Shown one piece after another: positions 8,542 to 16,880 of a stretch of DNA of 64,000 nucleotides. The stretch spans positions 372,001 through 436,000 of the forward strand of contig CAVOXB010000027.1 in NCBI GenBank assembly GCA_963700305.1. Direction: 5' to 3'. The position numbers were made by a program, and so were the translations under genes. Position 1 is the stretch's first letter. The number at the start of each line of letters is the position of its first letter. Origin of the DNA: Desulfomonile sp963700305. GTDB taxonomy: Bacteria; Desulfobacterota; Desulfomonilia; Desulfomonilales; Desulfomonilaceae. The notes beneath the pieces are model-generated. The model had not been told where the DNA came from, searched no databases, and saw only the letters and a program-made list of their open reading frames with translations.

Positions 8542-9501
8542 TCACAACGCTTCCCGCAACCTCGAAATCATGGCGCTCCAATGTGAATGATCCTTGAAAA
8601 TCATCAGGCGCCCATCCAGCCCGATAAGTTGATTGTTTTGCTTTCGAGCCTTCATCCTGTACTTTGAGGCAAGGGTCACGGCGTGCTCCACAGGCTTCTT
8701 CATGTGAACGGTCCCGACTATTTTAATTTCAGGGTTTTTCGCCAGAAGGGTAGGGATCGTATCGAGTACATCTTTATCGAACCAGCAATCAAAGTACGCT
8801 ATTTTCGTCAATCTCGATCTGAAGACTTCCGCGTACGGATCGTCCTCGGGGCTTCGTGCAAGCCAGTTTCCCAAAGAATTCAGAACCCTTCCACCTCCGG
8901 AAAAACCAGCCAAAGCTAAGGTGGTTTTCTCCTTTTTTATGTGCGGAAATCTCTTTCTGAAGGCCTTGAAAATCCTGTTTACAGTCCTGAACAGTATTTC
9001 AGGCTTTTCGCCCGACGGAGGGGAAAGCGAAGCCCAACGATCTTGGCTCCTGAATTGATGCAGATTGGGCGTATCTACAAATCCCACAAAAAGAAACGGA
9101 CGATCTCGCCTTTCGGCGGCCAATAATTCCAATTCATTGCGGAAATCTCGATAGTAGTCCTTGGAGTGCATTCCGTGAAAATAGAGTATCAATTCGACTT
9201 GATCGAATCGTCTGAAATCATGACTTCCAACAAGCCACACGTAGCGCAGCTCATCGTCCCATGGGGGCACCCGCCACTTCTGATACGGAATTTTACCGCC
9301 CGGGCCGACGACCAGGCCCCTGTTTTCTTCCATAATGGGTAATTGTGTTTGCTGATCAATGTAAGGAGATCGGGAGAGCAGAGTGCAAGAGCATCCACAA
9401 AAACATACCGCCAGGACCAGTATGAATCGAAATACGCATACAGCCCATTTAGACCCCTTCGGGGCTGCTCGGCTATATTTACTGTTCCAGAGCGGAATCA
9501 T
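8542..9501 (-). CDS. Putative membrane-anchored alpha/beta-hydrolase-like protein
   Basis: 319 residues; not assigned to a named family. An N-terminal hydrophobic stretch (FRFILVLAVCFCGCSC, about 25-40) is a signal or lipoprotein signal, although the lipobox is imperfect. The body looks like an alpha/beta hydrolase: LILYFHGMHSKDYY resembles the oxyanion-hole HG strand, LALAGFSGGGRVLNSLG carries a GxSxG-like nucleophile elbow (GFSGG), YFDCWFDKD may hold the acid, and the C-terminal FKDHSHWSAM offers a histidine. These assignments come from pattern alone. It probably acts outside the cytoplasm. It is a single-gene unit on the minus strand. Confidence 0.65.
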   Translation of the reverse strand: MIPLWNSKYSRAAPKGSKWAVCVFRFILVLAVCFCGCSCTLLSRSPYIDQQTQLPIMEENRGLVVGPGGKIPYQKWRVPPWDDELRYVWLVGSHDFRRFDQVELILYFHGMHSKDYYRDFRNELELLAAERRDRPFLFVGFVDTPNLHQFRSQDRWASLSPPSGEKPEILFRTVNRIFKAFRKRFPHIKKEKTTLALAGFSGGGRVLNSLGNWLARSPEDDPYAEVFRSRLTKIAYFDCWFDKDVLDTIPTLLAKNPEIKIVGTVHMKKPVEHAVTLASKYRMKARKQNNQLIGLDGRLMIFKDHSHWSAMISRLREAL

Positions 9502-9584
9502 GAGGATGAAAATCCCTCCATGTGGGATTTCCCTCCCCAGGCGGTCAATTTTATCAGTGTAAGGACGTCGTTGTCAACAGAGCA

Positions 9585-10560
9585 TCATTTTATATCATCA
9601 GCAACGCAATTATCAGCGTAAAATTTAAAGAATTGTCCCATGATGAAATTCACAGTGGTCTGGTTTACATGAAAATTCTCTCTTCCCTCGGCGAAAATGG
9701 AGTTTCCCATTAAAGGCATGTAAATGGTCGCCATTTCATAAGCTGGAAAATAGAAGACATTTTCATGGTTTTCGGCAAATTGGTCAGCAACGGCCCTCAA
9801 CGTGGATTTAGAGTTGCAGCTCGCTGCTATCACGTCCGAGTCTCTTCGGAAAGTAGCCCAGAGGTGAACCGGCGACACTGTGACGACTATCTTGCATGAA
9901 GGATTGTGCCTCGACATGATGGAGTGTATGCGCTCCAGGTTTTCAAGATTCTCATCGTACCTACTCACCCGGAACCTGTACCTGCTCATGTCCCCGCGTT
10001 CATTGACATAGGGCCCGGACGGCAAGCATATGACAGAGCCGTCTTCAACGTCCTCCCATATCTCCGTGAGCCCCAGGGTCAGAATCGGTACCTCCGCTTT
10101 TTCGAGAGCCAGCCGAGAGTATGCACGGTGGTCCCGGAAATCAGCGTTGGCCTGCTCTTCGTTGTCGTAGAGAATAATTCTGCGGTAAGGGTCCTGAATT
10201 TTTCGGGAGGCAGGCGCTTTCCACCATCTTATCTGAGGATTCCATTCCTCGAAGGTGTACTGGAAGATCTGCCGCATAGAAAAGGAGTTGTAAAGCCGCT
10301 CCCAGGCGGCGCTTGCATGTTTTGATGCTGGGTGGTGGGTTTCCTCGGTAATGTAAGAATATCCCTCTCTTAAGAGCACTGTCTTTATCTCTCTGGCAAA
10401 ACACGACCCCATGGAAGCAATGGGAGTGGATCGAGTGATCGAAAGATCTTGTCTCCCAGGGTGAGGGTACAAATCCATCCGCAAGAGGATTGTCGTACGA
10501 ACCCGGCCACACTTGCCAGGATTCAAATGAATGAACAGGATGAACGTCAGACTTGGCCAT
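9585..10560 (-). CDS. GSCFA-domain protein, frameshifted near its N-terminus
   Basis: The family signature ASMGSCFAREI and later LTLGLTEIWED and TVSPVHLWATFR identify a GSCFA domain, an SGNH/GDSL-hydrolase-like family often linked to polysaccharide loci. The main frame alone would start at 10526 with an unlikely N-terminus. The other frame supplies a better one: an ATG at 10560 opening MAKSDVHPVH, running through GSYDNPLADGFVPSPWETRS, and joining SITRSTPIASMGSCFA if one T is removed from the TTT at about 10441-10448. I therefore read one gene of about 324 residues with a one-base insertion, probably a sequence error. Function unknown; a cell-envelope polysaccharide-modifying hydrolase is a guess from the family. 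It is downstream of apgM on the same strand, across the hairpin at 10697-10732. Confidence 0.72.
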
Positions 10561-10696
10561 TGGATGCCTCTTCAAAGCGGTAAGACTTGGAGGAACCTTT
10601 CGATTGTTAACACGTTCGCGTGCAAGCGAACACATATCTGTTAAATCGCGGAAGCACGGAACTATTTGCAATATTTAGGAGTTTTTGGGGAGGGGT

Positions 10697-10732
10697 CCGG
10701 GGAGACCCTTTCTGCAAAAAGGGTCTCCCCGG
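10697..10732 (-). terminator. Strong hairpin downstream of apgM
   Basis: Perfect 15-bp stem (CCGGGGAGACCCTTT pairing with AAAGGGTCTCCCCGG) and a 6-base loop, just downstream of the apgM stop codon on the minus strand. There is no following T-tract on either strand, so it may stabilise RNA or act as a Rho-assisted or pausing element instead of an intrinsic terminator. Confidence 0.5.
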
Positions 10733-10752
10733 GAATTCTTCCCAAGGCTCTT

Positions 10753-11970
10753 CTAAGCTCCGTATTTCGCCTGCCTGAGGGCGTGTGCGGTGATAAGTTT
10801 CATGAGGTCTACTCCCTTGAATTGACCCAAAGCACCTCGCAAACAGTGGCTTTCACCGAATTCAGTAACGTCCGGGTTTCGTCGCGTCAGTCCGGGTGCC
10901 CACAGGAGAACCGGAACCGGATGCCAACTGTGGGATTTTAAGACTGCGGGAGTTGAATGGTCTCCGGTGACTACCAACACGTCAGGCTTAAGCTCTAAAA
11001 TTCTTGGGATAACTTGGTCTACTTTCTCGATTTCAGCCACTTTCGCGTCAAAGTCGCCATCTTCCCCGCGGCTGTCGGTGTACTTATAGTGCACGAAGAA
11101 GAAATCAAAAGAGTCCCATTCCCGCTTCAGGGCATCTACCTGATCATCGATATTGGCCAGTTGTTCAATAAGTGTCATGCCTACCAGGCTGGCAAGTCCT
11201 TTATACATCGGATATACAGCCAAAGCGGCGGCCTTCAATTTGAATACACTTTCGAACGTCGGCAAACCGGGCTCCCTGGACCACCCGCGCAGAGTAACCA
11301 TATTTGCGGGTTTTTGGTCCTTGATTCGTTCGCGAACTTTTTCCACCCACTGATTCACAAGGTCCGCAGTTCGTTTTGCCTCGGCCGAACCGTCCTGAAC
11401 TTGCACCCGGAGGGGCTTGAGGCCCGTCTTCTGCGGGTCTGTTTCGTTAAGATTTTGAGACAGGCCGGGGCTTCTCAGGATGAGGGCGAACCTGTAATCC
11501 CTTACCGGCTTAACTATCACTTCCACGCCTGGCAGGGTAATGTCCTCTATCAGGCTCACCATTCGAGCGCATTCCTCAGTCGAGATCCGTCCTGCTCGGC
11601 GATCCGTGATCACGCCGTTTTGGTCTACAGTGCAGAAGTTGCCTCTGGCCGCTACATCGTTCTCCGACAGTTCAAGACCGATCCCCACCGCTTCCAGCAC
11701 GCCTCTTCCTATAAGTGATTTCAGAGGATCATAACCGAAAAGGCCCAAGTGTCCTGGTCCGCTGCCCGGCGAAATACCGATGCCCACAGGATTCATGAGT
11801 CCCACCGCGCCTTCTCTGGCCAAACGGTCTAGGTTCGGGGTAGATGCGGCTTCCAGCTCCGTTGGACCTCCCGTTTCACGAGGAAGACCCCCAAGACCGT
11901 CCATAACTAAAAGAACGATCTTCGTTTCGCCTCCCTGGGTCAAATTTTTCATTAGATCCAAATCAGTCAT
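10753..11970 (-). CDS. apgM: 2,3-bisphosphoglycerate-independent phosphoglycerate mutase, archaeal type
   Basis: 405 residues from the ATG at 11970, with GGAGGG five bases upstream; a GTG two codons earlier is also possible. Alkaline-phosphatase-superfamily metal sites are visible: VLLVMDGLGG near the N-terminus, the nucleophile region PGSGPGHLGLFGYDP, and C-terminal VVTGDHSTPAV and SHSWHPVPVLLWAPG. ApgM interconverts 3- and 2-phosphoglycerate in glycolysis and gluconeogenesis. The archaeal type is common in deltaproteobacteria. It overlaps the stop codon of the upstream 123-codon gene (ATGA-type overlap), so the two are translationally coupled. Intact. Confidence 0.93.
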   Translation of the reverse strand: MTDLDLMKNLTQGGETKIVLLVMDGLGGLPRETGGPTELEAASTPNLDRLAREGAVGLMNPVGIGISPGSGPGHLGLFGYDPLKSLIGRGVLEAVGIGLELSENDVAARGNFCTVDQNGVITDRRAGRISTEECARMVSLIEDITLPGVEVIVKPVRDYRFALILRSPGLSQNLNETDPQKTGLKPLRVQVQDGSAEAKRTADLVNQWVEKVRERIKDQKPANMVTLRGWSREPGLPTFESVFKLKAAALAVYPMYKGLASLVGMTLIEQLANIDDQVDALKREWDSFDFFFVHYKYTDSRGEDGDFDAKVAEIEKVDQVIPRILELKPDVLVVTGDHSTPAVLKSHSWHPVPVLLWAPGLTRRNPDVTEFGESHCLRGALGQFKGVDLMKLITAHALRQAKYGA

Positions 11971-12334
11971 TTTCACCCTCCGAAATCAAAATTGTATTTA
12001 AGCACCAGAAAGTTAAAGGACTGGAGTTAGTTTGCGTTTTCGGCTTATTACCGACGCTTCTGCCACCTTCGATAACCCTGAGTGCGAGATTTCCGTCGTA
12101 GGCCCCTGATTCCAGAAGGGCCCGTCTGAAACGCGGCATATAAATTAGCTCAAATTCGGGATCCTTACCTGGAAAAAGGCGCATGGCAAATTCTTTTACA
12201 CCGCAAATCATGGAATCCGCTTCAGACATTGAGACGCTGCCGGTCATCAAAAGCTGAATCAAAAGGTCGGTCATTATTCTTAACTGTCGAATCCTACGAT
12301 TCTCTTCCTGAATTTCCGGCTGCAATAAAGTCAT
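11963..12334 (-). CDS. Conserved-looking small protein coupled to apgM
   Basis: 123 residues, no recognised domain. The middle (DLLIQLLMTGSVSMSEADSM, about residues 23-42, then CGVKEFAMRLFPGKDPEFELIYMPRF) looks alpha-helical and soluble with no signal or membrane segment. Its TGA lies inside the apgM start region, so the two genes share one transcript. Reality is supported by the tight coupling and by the absence of a competing gene on the other strand. Function unknown; there is no basis for linking it to glycolysis beyond position. Confidence 0.65.
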   Translation of the reverse strand: MTLLQPEIQEENRRIRQLRIMTDLLIQLLMTGSVSMSEADSMICGVKEFAMRLFPGKDPEFELIYMPRFRRALLESGAYDGNLALRVIEGGRSVGNKPKTQTNSSPLTFWCLNTILISEGEND

Positions 12335-12507
12335 TCAGAAATCTCCTCTCGCAAAAGAATAACGCATTCCGCGAGGATAACCAAGTCCAAGGAGCTGTAG
12401 TCCAGCGGCTTCCCATGAGAGATGCCCAGTTTCAATTTACATCTTAAAAACATTGTGATAGATAATGACCTTCAACTGAAAACGTAATTACTGGAAGCTA
12501 TCGTCTT

Positions 12508-13389
12508 ATGATACCTATAATGCCCGCCATCAAGTTGATGAGACCTACCCAATGGATCAAGAACGGCTTCGTTTTGATGCCCTTGATCTTCAGCGGAAGG
12601 TTGTTCCATTGGGAGGACGCGACGAAAGCGGCTTCAATGCTGATTGCCTTTTGTTTTGCTTCTTCAGCTACATACATATTCAACGACTACATGGACATGG
12701 AACAGGACAGGGTGCATCCGCGCAAGAGGCATCGTCCTCTTGCGTCAGGGACAATATCCCCTTTCGCTGCGTTGACAGTGATGGTTCTGTTGATTGTGGC
12801 TTTGTTTGCGCTGGCGGCACTGGCGCGCGTGCCTGCCATGGGCCACGGCTTCCTGGTAATTTATCTCGTAATTCATGTATTCTATTCACTAAAGCTCAAG
12901 GATCTTGTCATCATTGATGTGCTCACCATTTCTGCGGGGTTCTTGATTCGAGTGCTCGGCGGCGCGGTTGTCTTGAGCGTGGCAGTGTCCAGCTGGTTGA
13001 TACTGTGCACCTTTTCGGTTGCCATTTTTCTGGCCCTCGGCAAACGCAGACATGAGGTTCTGATCCTCTCGGAAGACGCGAGTGCCCACAGGCCAGTACT
13101 GGAAGATTACAACGTCGCACTGTTGGATCAGCTCGTTCAAGTGGCCACAACGTCCACCTTTATTTTCTATTGCCTGTACTCCGTCCTCGGCACTCCCGCT
13201 CACGGCTTGGAGCCGGAGAAGCTGGCCTGGACAATCCCCTTTGTGACATACGGTATCTTCCGATATCTATTCCTCATATATCATAAGGAAGATGGTGGTT
13301 CGCCCACGGAACTTCTACTGACTGACGCGCCTCTCTTGTGTTGCGTTATAATATGGTTGATCGCCTGTGCAGCGATAATCTATCAGTGA
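12508..13389 (+). CDS. UbiA-family prenyltransferase, decaprenyl-phosphate phosphoribosyltransferase-like
   Basis: 293 residues with about eight hydrophobic segments. The signature FNDYMDMEQDRVHPRKRHRP (about residues 57-76) contains the NDxxDxxxD metal/diphosphate motif and the HP-KR-RP tail found in DPPR synthases, which move phosphoribose onto polyprenyl phosphate at the inner membrane. A second conserved region KDLVIIDVLTISAGFLIRVL follows near 130-150. Typical UbiA enzymes of quinone or heme synthesis have different second motifs. The product would feed ribose/arabinose-type envelope sugars, or another polyprenyl-linked donor. The usual partner DprE1/DprE2 oxidoreductases are not next to it. 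Start could be the ATG at 12508 or 12520. The next gene begins 26 bp downstream. Confidence 0.82.
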   Translation: MIPIMPAIKLMRPTQWIKNGFVLMPLIFSGRLFHWEDATKAASMLIAFCFASSATYIFNDYMDMEQDRVHPRKRHRPLASGTISPFAALTVMVLLIVALFALAALARVPAMGHGFLVIYLVIHVFYSLKLKDLVIIDVLTISAGFLIRVLGGAVVLSVAVSSWLILCTFSVAIFLALGKRRHEVLILSEDASAHRPVLEDYNVALLDQLVQVATTSTFIFYCLYSVLGTPAHGLEPEKLAWTIPFVTYGIFRYLFLIYHKEDGGSPTELLLTDAPLLCCVIIWLIACAAIIYQ

Positions 13390-13415
13390 GCTCACGATTC
13401 TAGAAAGGCAAGCAG

Positions 13416-13715
13416 ATGTTGAGAGCAATAAAGTACACAGTGTGGTTCGGTCTAATGGCAGGCATAGGAATACTGGTGGGCTGTTTCATTCATGGTCAAC
13501 GGACAAATCAGCCGACCATAATGAGCGGAGTGGCTTTTGTGCGTGAATTGCCCCAGGGTGAGCGCATAGTTGGAGAAATCGAGACATGGTGGTTCACCAG
13601 AAAAGAGACAGAAGATCTTAAGGAATACCAGGAAAAACATAAAGGCAATATTCAAATAGACCCTGAAGTGCTTAAAAAACATAAAGATCTTTACAAACAG
13701 TCTGGCTCAAAATAG
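13416..13715 (+). CDS. Small membrane-anchored protein of unknown function
   Basis: 99 residues with an AAAGG ribosome site. One N-terminal hydrophobic helix (VWFGLMAGIGILVGCFI, about residues 9-25) anchors a charged tail (ERIVGEIETWWFTRKETEDL and then Lys/Glu-rich). Likely an inner-membrane protein with a soluble C-terminal part, or a lipoprotein if the GC near residue 22 is a lipobox. It follows the prenyltransferase by 26 bp and is probably in the same operon. No family recognised. Confidence 0.6.
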   Translation: MLRAIKYTVWFGLMAGIGILVGCFIHGQRTNQPTIMSGVAFVRELPQGERIVGEIETWWFTRKETEDLKEYQEKHKGNIQIDPEVLKKHKDLYKQSGSK

Positions 13716-13880
13716 TATCTAACTTTTTTAACAAATTAATCCGCAATATTATAATAAAATATAAAACCAAAACTTGACAATATTCCACCAAGGTGCTACC
13801 CCATCCCCCACGCCTGATCCCGCAGGCAACTGTCGATAGCAGCCAGATCGACGTACCCGTTGTATCACTCTGGAGCAAGC

Positions 13881-14285
13881 ATGAAACCCTACGGCGACGC
13901 GCAGGACACCGATCTCTCCAGCATTCCTTCTGAATTTAGAGAAAATTACAGATTCCTCAGTGAGCTCATTAGTTGCAAGGACAAGAACCAGTGCGCTGCA
14001 GGCGAATTGGATCACCTTGGACAAAAGAGTCTCTGGGCAATAAGAGGCAAGCTTAATCGCAGACAAATAAAGATATTGAATGATTATCAGACTCAATCGA
14101 TAGATTCCGATTCACTTTTCCCTCCAGTTCCCGCCGAGTTGGAAGCGTCCATTCGCATCAAGAAAAGAGGCACGTGGTTGCCATGGGAAGCCGAGGCCAT
14201 CCGGAAGATTGAACGCTGGCGGAAAGATGTCTGTTGCATAGTAAATCATTCGAACGGACGAATACCTGCCAGCAAAATATCTTGA
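13881..14285 (+). CDS. Hypothetical soluble protein
   Basis: 134 residues from the ATG at 13881 (TGGAG about five bases upstream); an in-frame TTG lies at 13860. The sequence is charged, mostly helical and without signal, membrane segment or recognised motif. The gap before it (13716-13880) is AT-rich at its left end and holds no recognisable promoter that I would defend. Coding status rests on length, ribosome site and lack of competing frames. Confidence 0.5.
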   Translation: MKPYGDAQDTDLSSIPSEFRENYRFLSELISCKDKNQCAAGELDHLGQKSLWAIRGKLNRRQIKILNDYQTQSIDSDSLFPPVPAELEASIRIKKRGTWLPWEAEAIRKIERWRKDVCCIVNHSNGRIPASKIS

Positions 14286-14477
14286 CGTTTCGGTTTTTCA
14301 TTGACTGTTACGGTTGTAACCGGATAATTACTGAGGGGAAATGCCCCTGGTCTGTGAGGCCGGAGATTCTTTTCCTCGGTCGAATGACAACCTCTTCTTT
14401 TGAGAAATCTGTATCGAAACCGCCTGTAAGGTAATTGGTCCGAACTCTGCTGATCCCAGAGAACTGGAGATTTTTCA

Positions 14478-15644
14478 ATGGACTTCAAGCTCAATGACGA
14501 ACAGCGCCTCATCAGAAAGGCGGCTCGAGATTTTGCGGCAAAGGAACTCGCTCCCAATGCTCGGGAATGGGAAGAGTCTGCAACATTTTCACGAAAAGTT
14601 TTCGACAAAATGGGCCAGCTGGATTTCACAGGCCTTTATGTTCCCGAAAACTACGGTGGAACGGGTGTAGGGCGACTCACAGCCGCCGTTATATTTGAAG
14701 AGCTGTCCAAGGGCTGTTTCGCAACCGCTGTTTACTTGAGCGTCCATAATATGGTCACGAACCTTATATACCACTATGGCAACGAGGAACAGAGAGAACG
14801 TTGGGTGAAACCGCTTGCCCTGGGGGAGAAACTTGCAGCCTACTCCTTGACCGAAGGAGAAGCAGGCTCAGACGCCGCAAACCTGCAAACCACCGCAGTC
14901 AGAACTGACGGTGGTTTCTTGGTGAATGGGACCAAGCTCTACGTGACGAGCGGAGAAGTCGCAGAGATATACGCGGTCATGGTCAGAACCGACGAAGCAC
15001 AGAAGCAGAAGGGGATTAGCGCTCTGGTCGTTGAGAAGGGCACCCCTGGATTCACCTTCGGTCCTCATGAGCCCAAAATGGGCATGAACGCCTCTCCTAC
15101 CACGGAGCTTCATTTCACCGATTGCTTTGTCCCTGAAGCAAATCTTCTGGGAGAAGAGGGCAAGGGCTTCAACATGGCCCTGACCGCTCTGAATGGAGGG
15201 CGTGTCAGCATAGGTGCGTGTTCTGCGGGACTGGCCCAGCAGGCGTTTGATTACGCTCTCGCGTACGCACACAAGCGTCAACAATTCGGGCGTCCGATCG
15301 TTTCTTTCCAGGGGATGCAGTTCCTGTTCGCAGACCTTGCAACTGAAATAGAGGCTTCGCGATTGTTGGTTTACCGCGCCGCGGCCATGATGGACCAAGG
15401 CGAGCCCTGCGTCATGGAGGCAGCCATGGGCAAAAGATTCGCCACTGACACCGCCATGCGAGTAACCACGGAAGCGGTGCAAATACTGGGTGGATATGGG
15501 TACATGAAATCCTATCCAGTTGAAATGTATATGCGATTCGCAAAAGTCGCCCAGATTTTCGAGGGAACAAACCAGATTCAAAGGGTCGTCATCGCTAGAG
15601 AACTGGCCAAGTACAAGGGACGAAAGCTGCCTGACACCTATTGA
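14478..15644 (+). CDS. Acyl-CoA dehydrogenase
   Basis: 388 residues, the family's standard length, with GGAGA upstream of the ATG. N-terminal helical domain, then the FAD/substrate segments YSLTEGEAGSDAANLQTTAV and TSGEVAEIYAVMVRTD, and C-terminal GRVSIGACSAGLAQQAFDYA and HKRQQFGRPIVSFQ. The catalytic base region reads IFEGTNQIQRVVIARELAKY, with the glutamate at about residue 366. It is an FAD flavoprotein making the alpha-beta double bond in acyl-CoA and passing electrons to ETF. Short-chain or branched-chain substrates are likely by length and motif, but specificity is not readable. ETF genes are not nearby. Confidence 0.93.
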   Translation: MDFKLNDEQRLIRKAARDFAAKELAPNAREWEESATFSRKVFDKMGQLDFTGLYVPENYGGTGVGRLTAAVIFEELSKGCFATAVYLSVHNMVTNLIYHYGNEEQRERWVKPLALGEKLAAYSLTEGEAGSDAANLQTTAVRTDGGFLVNGTKLYVTSGEVAEIYAVMVRTDEAQKQKGISALVVEKGTPGFTFGPHEPKMGMNASPTTELHFTDCFVPEANLLGEEGKGFNMALTALNGGRVSIGACSAGLAQQAFDYALAYAHKRQQFGRPIVSFQGMQFLFADLATEIEASRLLVYRAAAMMDQGEPCVMEAAMGKRFATDTAMRVTTEAVQILGGYGYMKSYPVEMYMRFAKVAQIFEGTNQIQRVVIARELAKYKGRKLPDTY

Positions 15645-15750
15645 AAACGATTATGACCCATACTCAGGGAAGAAGCATGCATCGTCCCTGCACTCTCAGG
15701 ACAGTCTCGAAAATGAAAATCCAGGCGAATAAATCTCAAGGAGACGCATA

Positions 15751-16296
15751 ATGTCCAGAAAACCAGCCAAGGCGCAAAGTCTCGGAGAAAGAATCCGAAA
15801 AATGAGAGAAGGCCAGAATCTGGATCTGAGCCAACTCGCTCAAAGGGTAGGATTTGATCCCGAATATCTCAAAGAAATCGAAGAAGGAAAAATTTCTCCC
15901 CCAGTTGGGACACTTATACAGATATCACGTGGGCTTGCAGTAGATTCAGCAAGCCTGCTTGCCGAAGAAAAAAAAAGAACAACGCAGGCAAAGCCATAGA
16001 AAGCGGACCAAGGCATATTCGGTACCAAACGCTCACTCCGGATGCGGAAGACAAGCACCTTTGGGCTTATTTGGTCACACTCGACCCCAAGAAAGAGCAC
16101 GAAATGGTCGCGTACCAACACGAAGGGGAGGAATTCGTGTACGTATTGGACGGCCGCGTTGAGATCCAGATCGGGGACGAATTGAGGGAACTCAAGAAAG
16201 GCGGAAGCCTGCATTTCAACTCGACGATCAAGCATAATTTAAAGAAACCTTAGTACCAAGCATTCCAAGCTCATAGTGATTGTTTACACTCCTTAG
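15751..16296 (+). CDS. XRE-family regulator with C-terminal cupin, two compensating frameshifts
   Basis: Residues 1-75 form a helix-turn-helix (LGERIRKMREGQNLDLSQLA then VGFDPEYLKEIEEGKISPPV). The frame closes at 15999, but the cupin half continues one base back: after the A9 run at 15968-15976 the sequence encodes NNAGKAIESGPRHIRYQTL, a cupin core with HEGEEFVYVLDGRVEIQIG, then HNLK. Near 16241-16248 one extra A returns reading to the first frame, giving NLSTKHSKLIVIVYTP and a stop at 16296. The reconstructed protein is about 181 residues, the normal length for HTH-cupin regulators that sense a small ligand. As written, only an 82-residue DNA-binding fragment would be made. Homopolymer sequence error or slippage at A9 are both possible. 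Confidence 0.78.
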
Positions 16297-16387
16297 CGCG
16301 GTCCTGCGCGCTCGCAGGATTTCGCAATTGGAACCTGACCGTCTGTTCCCAAGAGCGGGCGACTATGAGGAGACCTGATTTTTTTGG

Positions 16388-16435
16388 CTCTTGCAGTAAA
16401 TTAGTTCAGCCGGGGATACTGTTGCGCTGCAAGAG
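16388..16435. repeat. Isolated long inverted repeat
   Basis: Arms CTCTTGCAG (16388-16396) and CTGCAAGAG (16427-16435) enclose 30 bases. It sits in the gap between the XRE-cupin gene and a possible small minus-strand gene. Could fold in RNA or be an operator-sized site; nothing else identifies it. Confidence 0.45.
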
Positions 16436-16563
16436 ACAAAAAGTCCTCAGAGAAAAGTTTTTTCGCTCGCTGAAAGCTATTAGGCGTAACTTAGCTAAAA
16501 TCCTAGATAAAAAAAATAGATCTGTGCCGTGGAATTGAGGAACCTTTCTTGCAAGGATCTGTC

Positions 16564-16674
16564 TTACGCTTCAGGGGTTATGTGAAGGCGAACTCCGCAT
16601 ATCTCAGATAATTTCCGCATCATGGCAGCCCGTGCGGTGAGGACTGCGGATCGCACAACAGCACGATAACCCAT
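16564..16674 (-). CDS. Possible 36-residue small protein with strong ribosome site
   Basis: The ATG at 16674 is preceded by AAAGGAGGT six bases upstream, a near-perfect Shine-Dalgarno. The product opens MGYRAVVRSAVLTARAAMMR and is basic and alanine-rich, possibly amphipathic. No homolog recognised. The strong ribosome site is the main support; the length is too short to judge by composition. Upstream on the same strand is the hairpin at 16693-16713. Confidence 0.4.
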   Translation of the reverse strand: MGYRAVVRSAVLTARAAMMRKLSEICGVRLHITPEA

Positions 16675-16692
16675 ATCCATACCTCCTTTCAC

Positions 16693-16723
16693 GCCCCGAG
16701 TCCCTCTCGGGGCTTTTTTTTTT
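16693..16723 (+). terminator. Canonical intrinsic terminator
   Basis: GCCCCGAG (16693-16700) pairs with CTCGGGGC (16706-16713) around a TCCCT loop, followed directly by ten T residues. It would end plus-strand transcription from the XRE-cupin region. No plus-strand gene ends close by (nearest stop is 16296), so a transcript of unknown content reaches it. Confidence 0.75.
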
Positions 16724-16880
16724 ATTTTGCCCCTGATAGACTTACCCGGCAAATAAGGTTCCCCGTTTTCTTGAAAATTTTGTCCAAAAAAATCTTGAAG
16801 AAAGCCCTGATGAATCTGGAAGATCGCTCGACGACTAAAACTCGTGGGCTCAAGGAACACGAAATATGGGAGGAGGCATC

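Noticed and set aside
10141..10671. 176-codon minus-strand frame over the GSCFA gene start as a separate gene
   Set aside because: Only its N-terminal part (from 10560) makes sense, as the true start of the GSCFA gene. The rest is a shifted reading of it.
10697..10732. Strong hairpin as a certain intrinsic terminator
   Set aside because: No U-tract follows on the transcribed strand. Kept only as a possible terminator.
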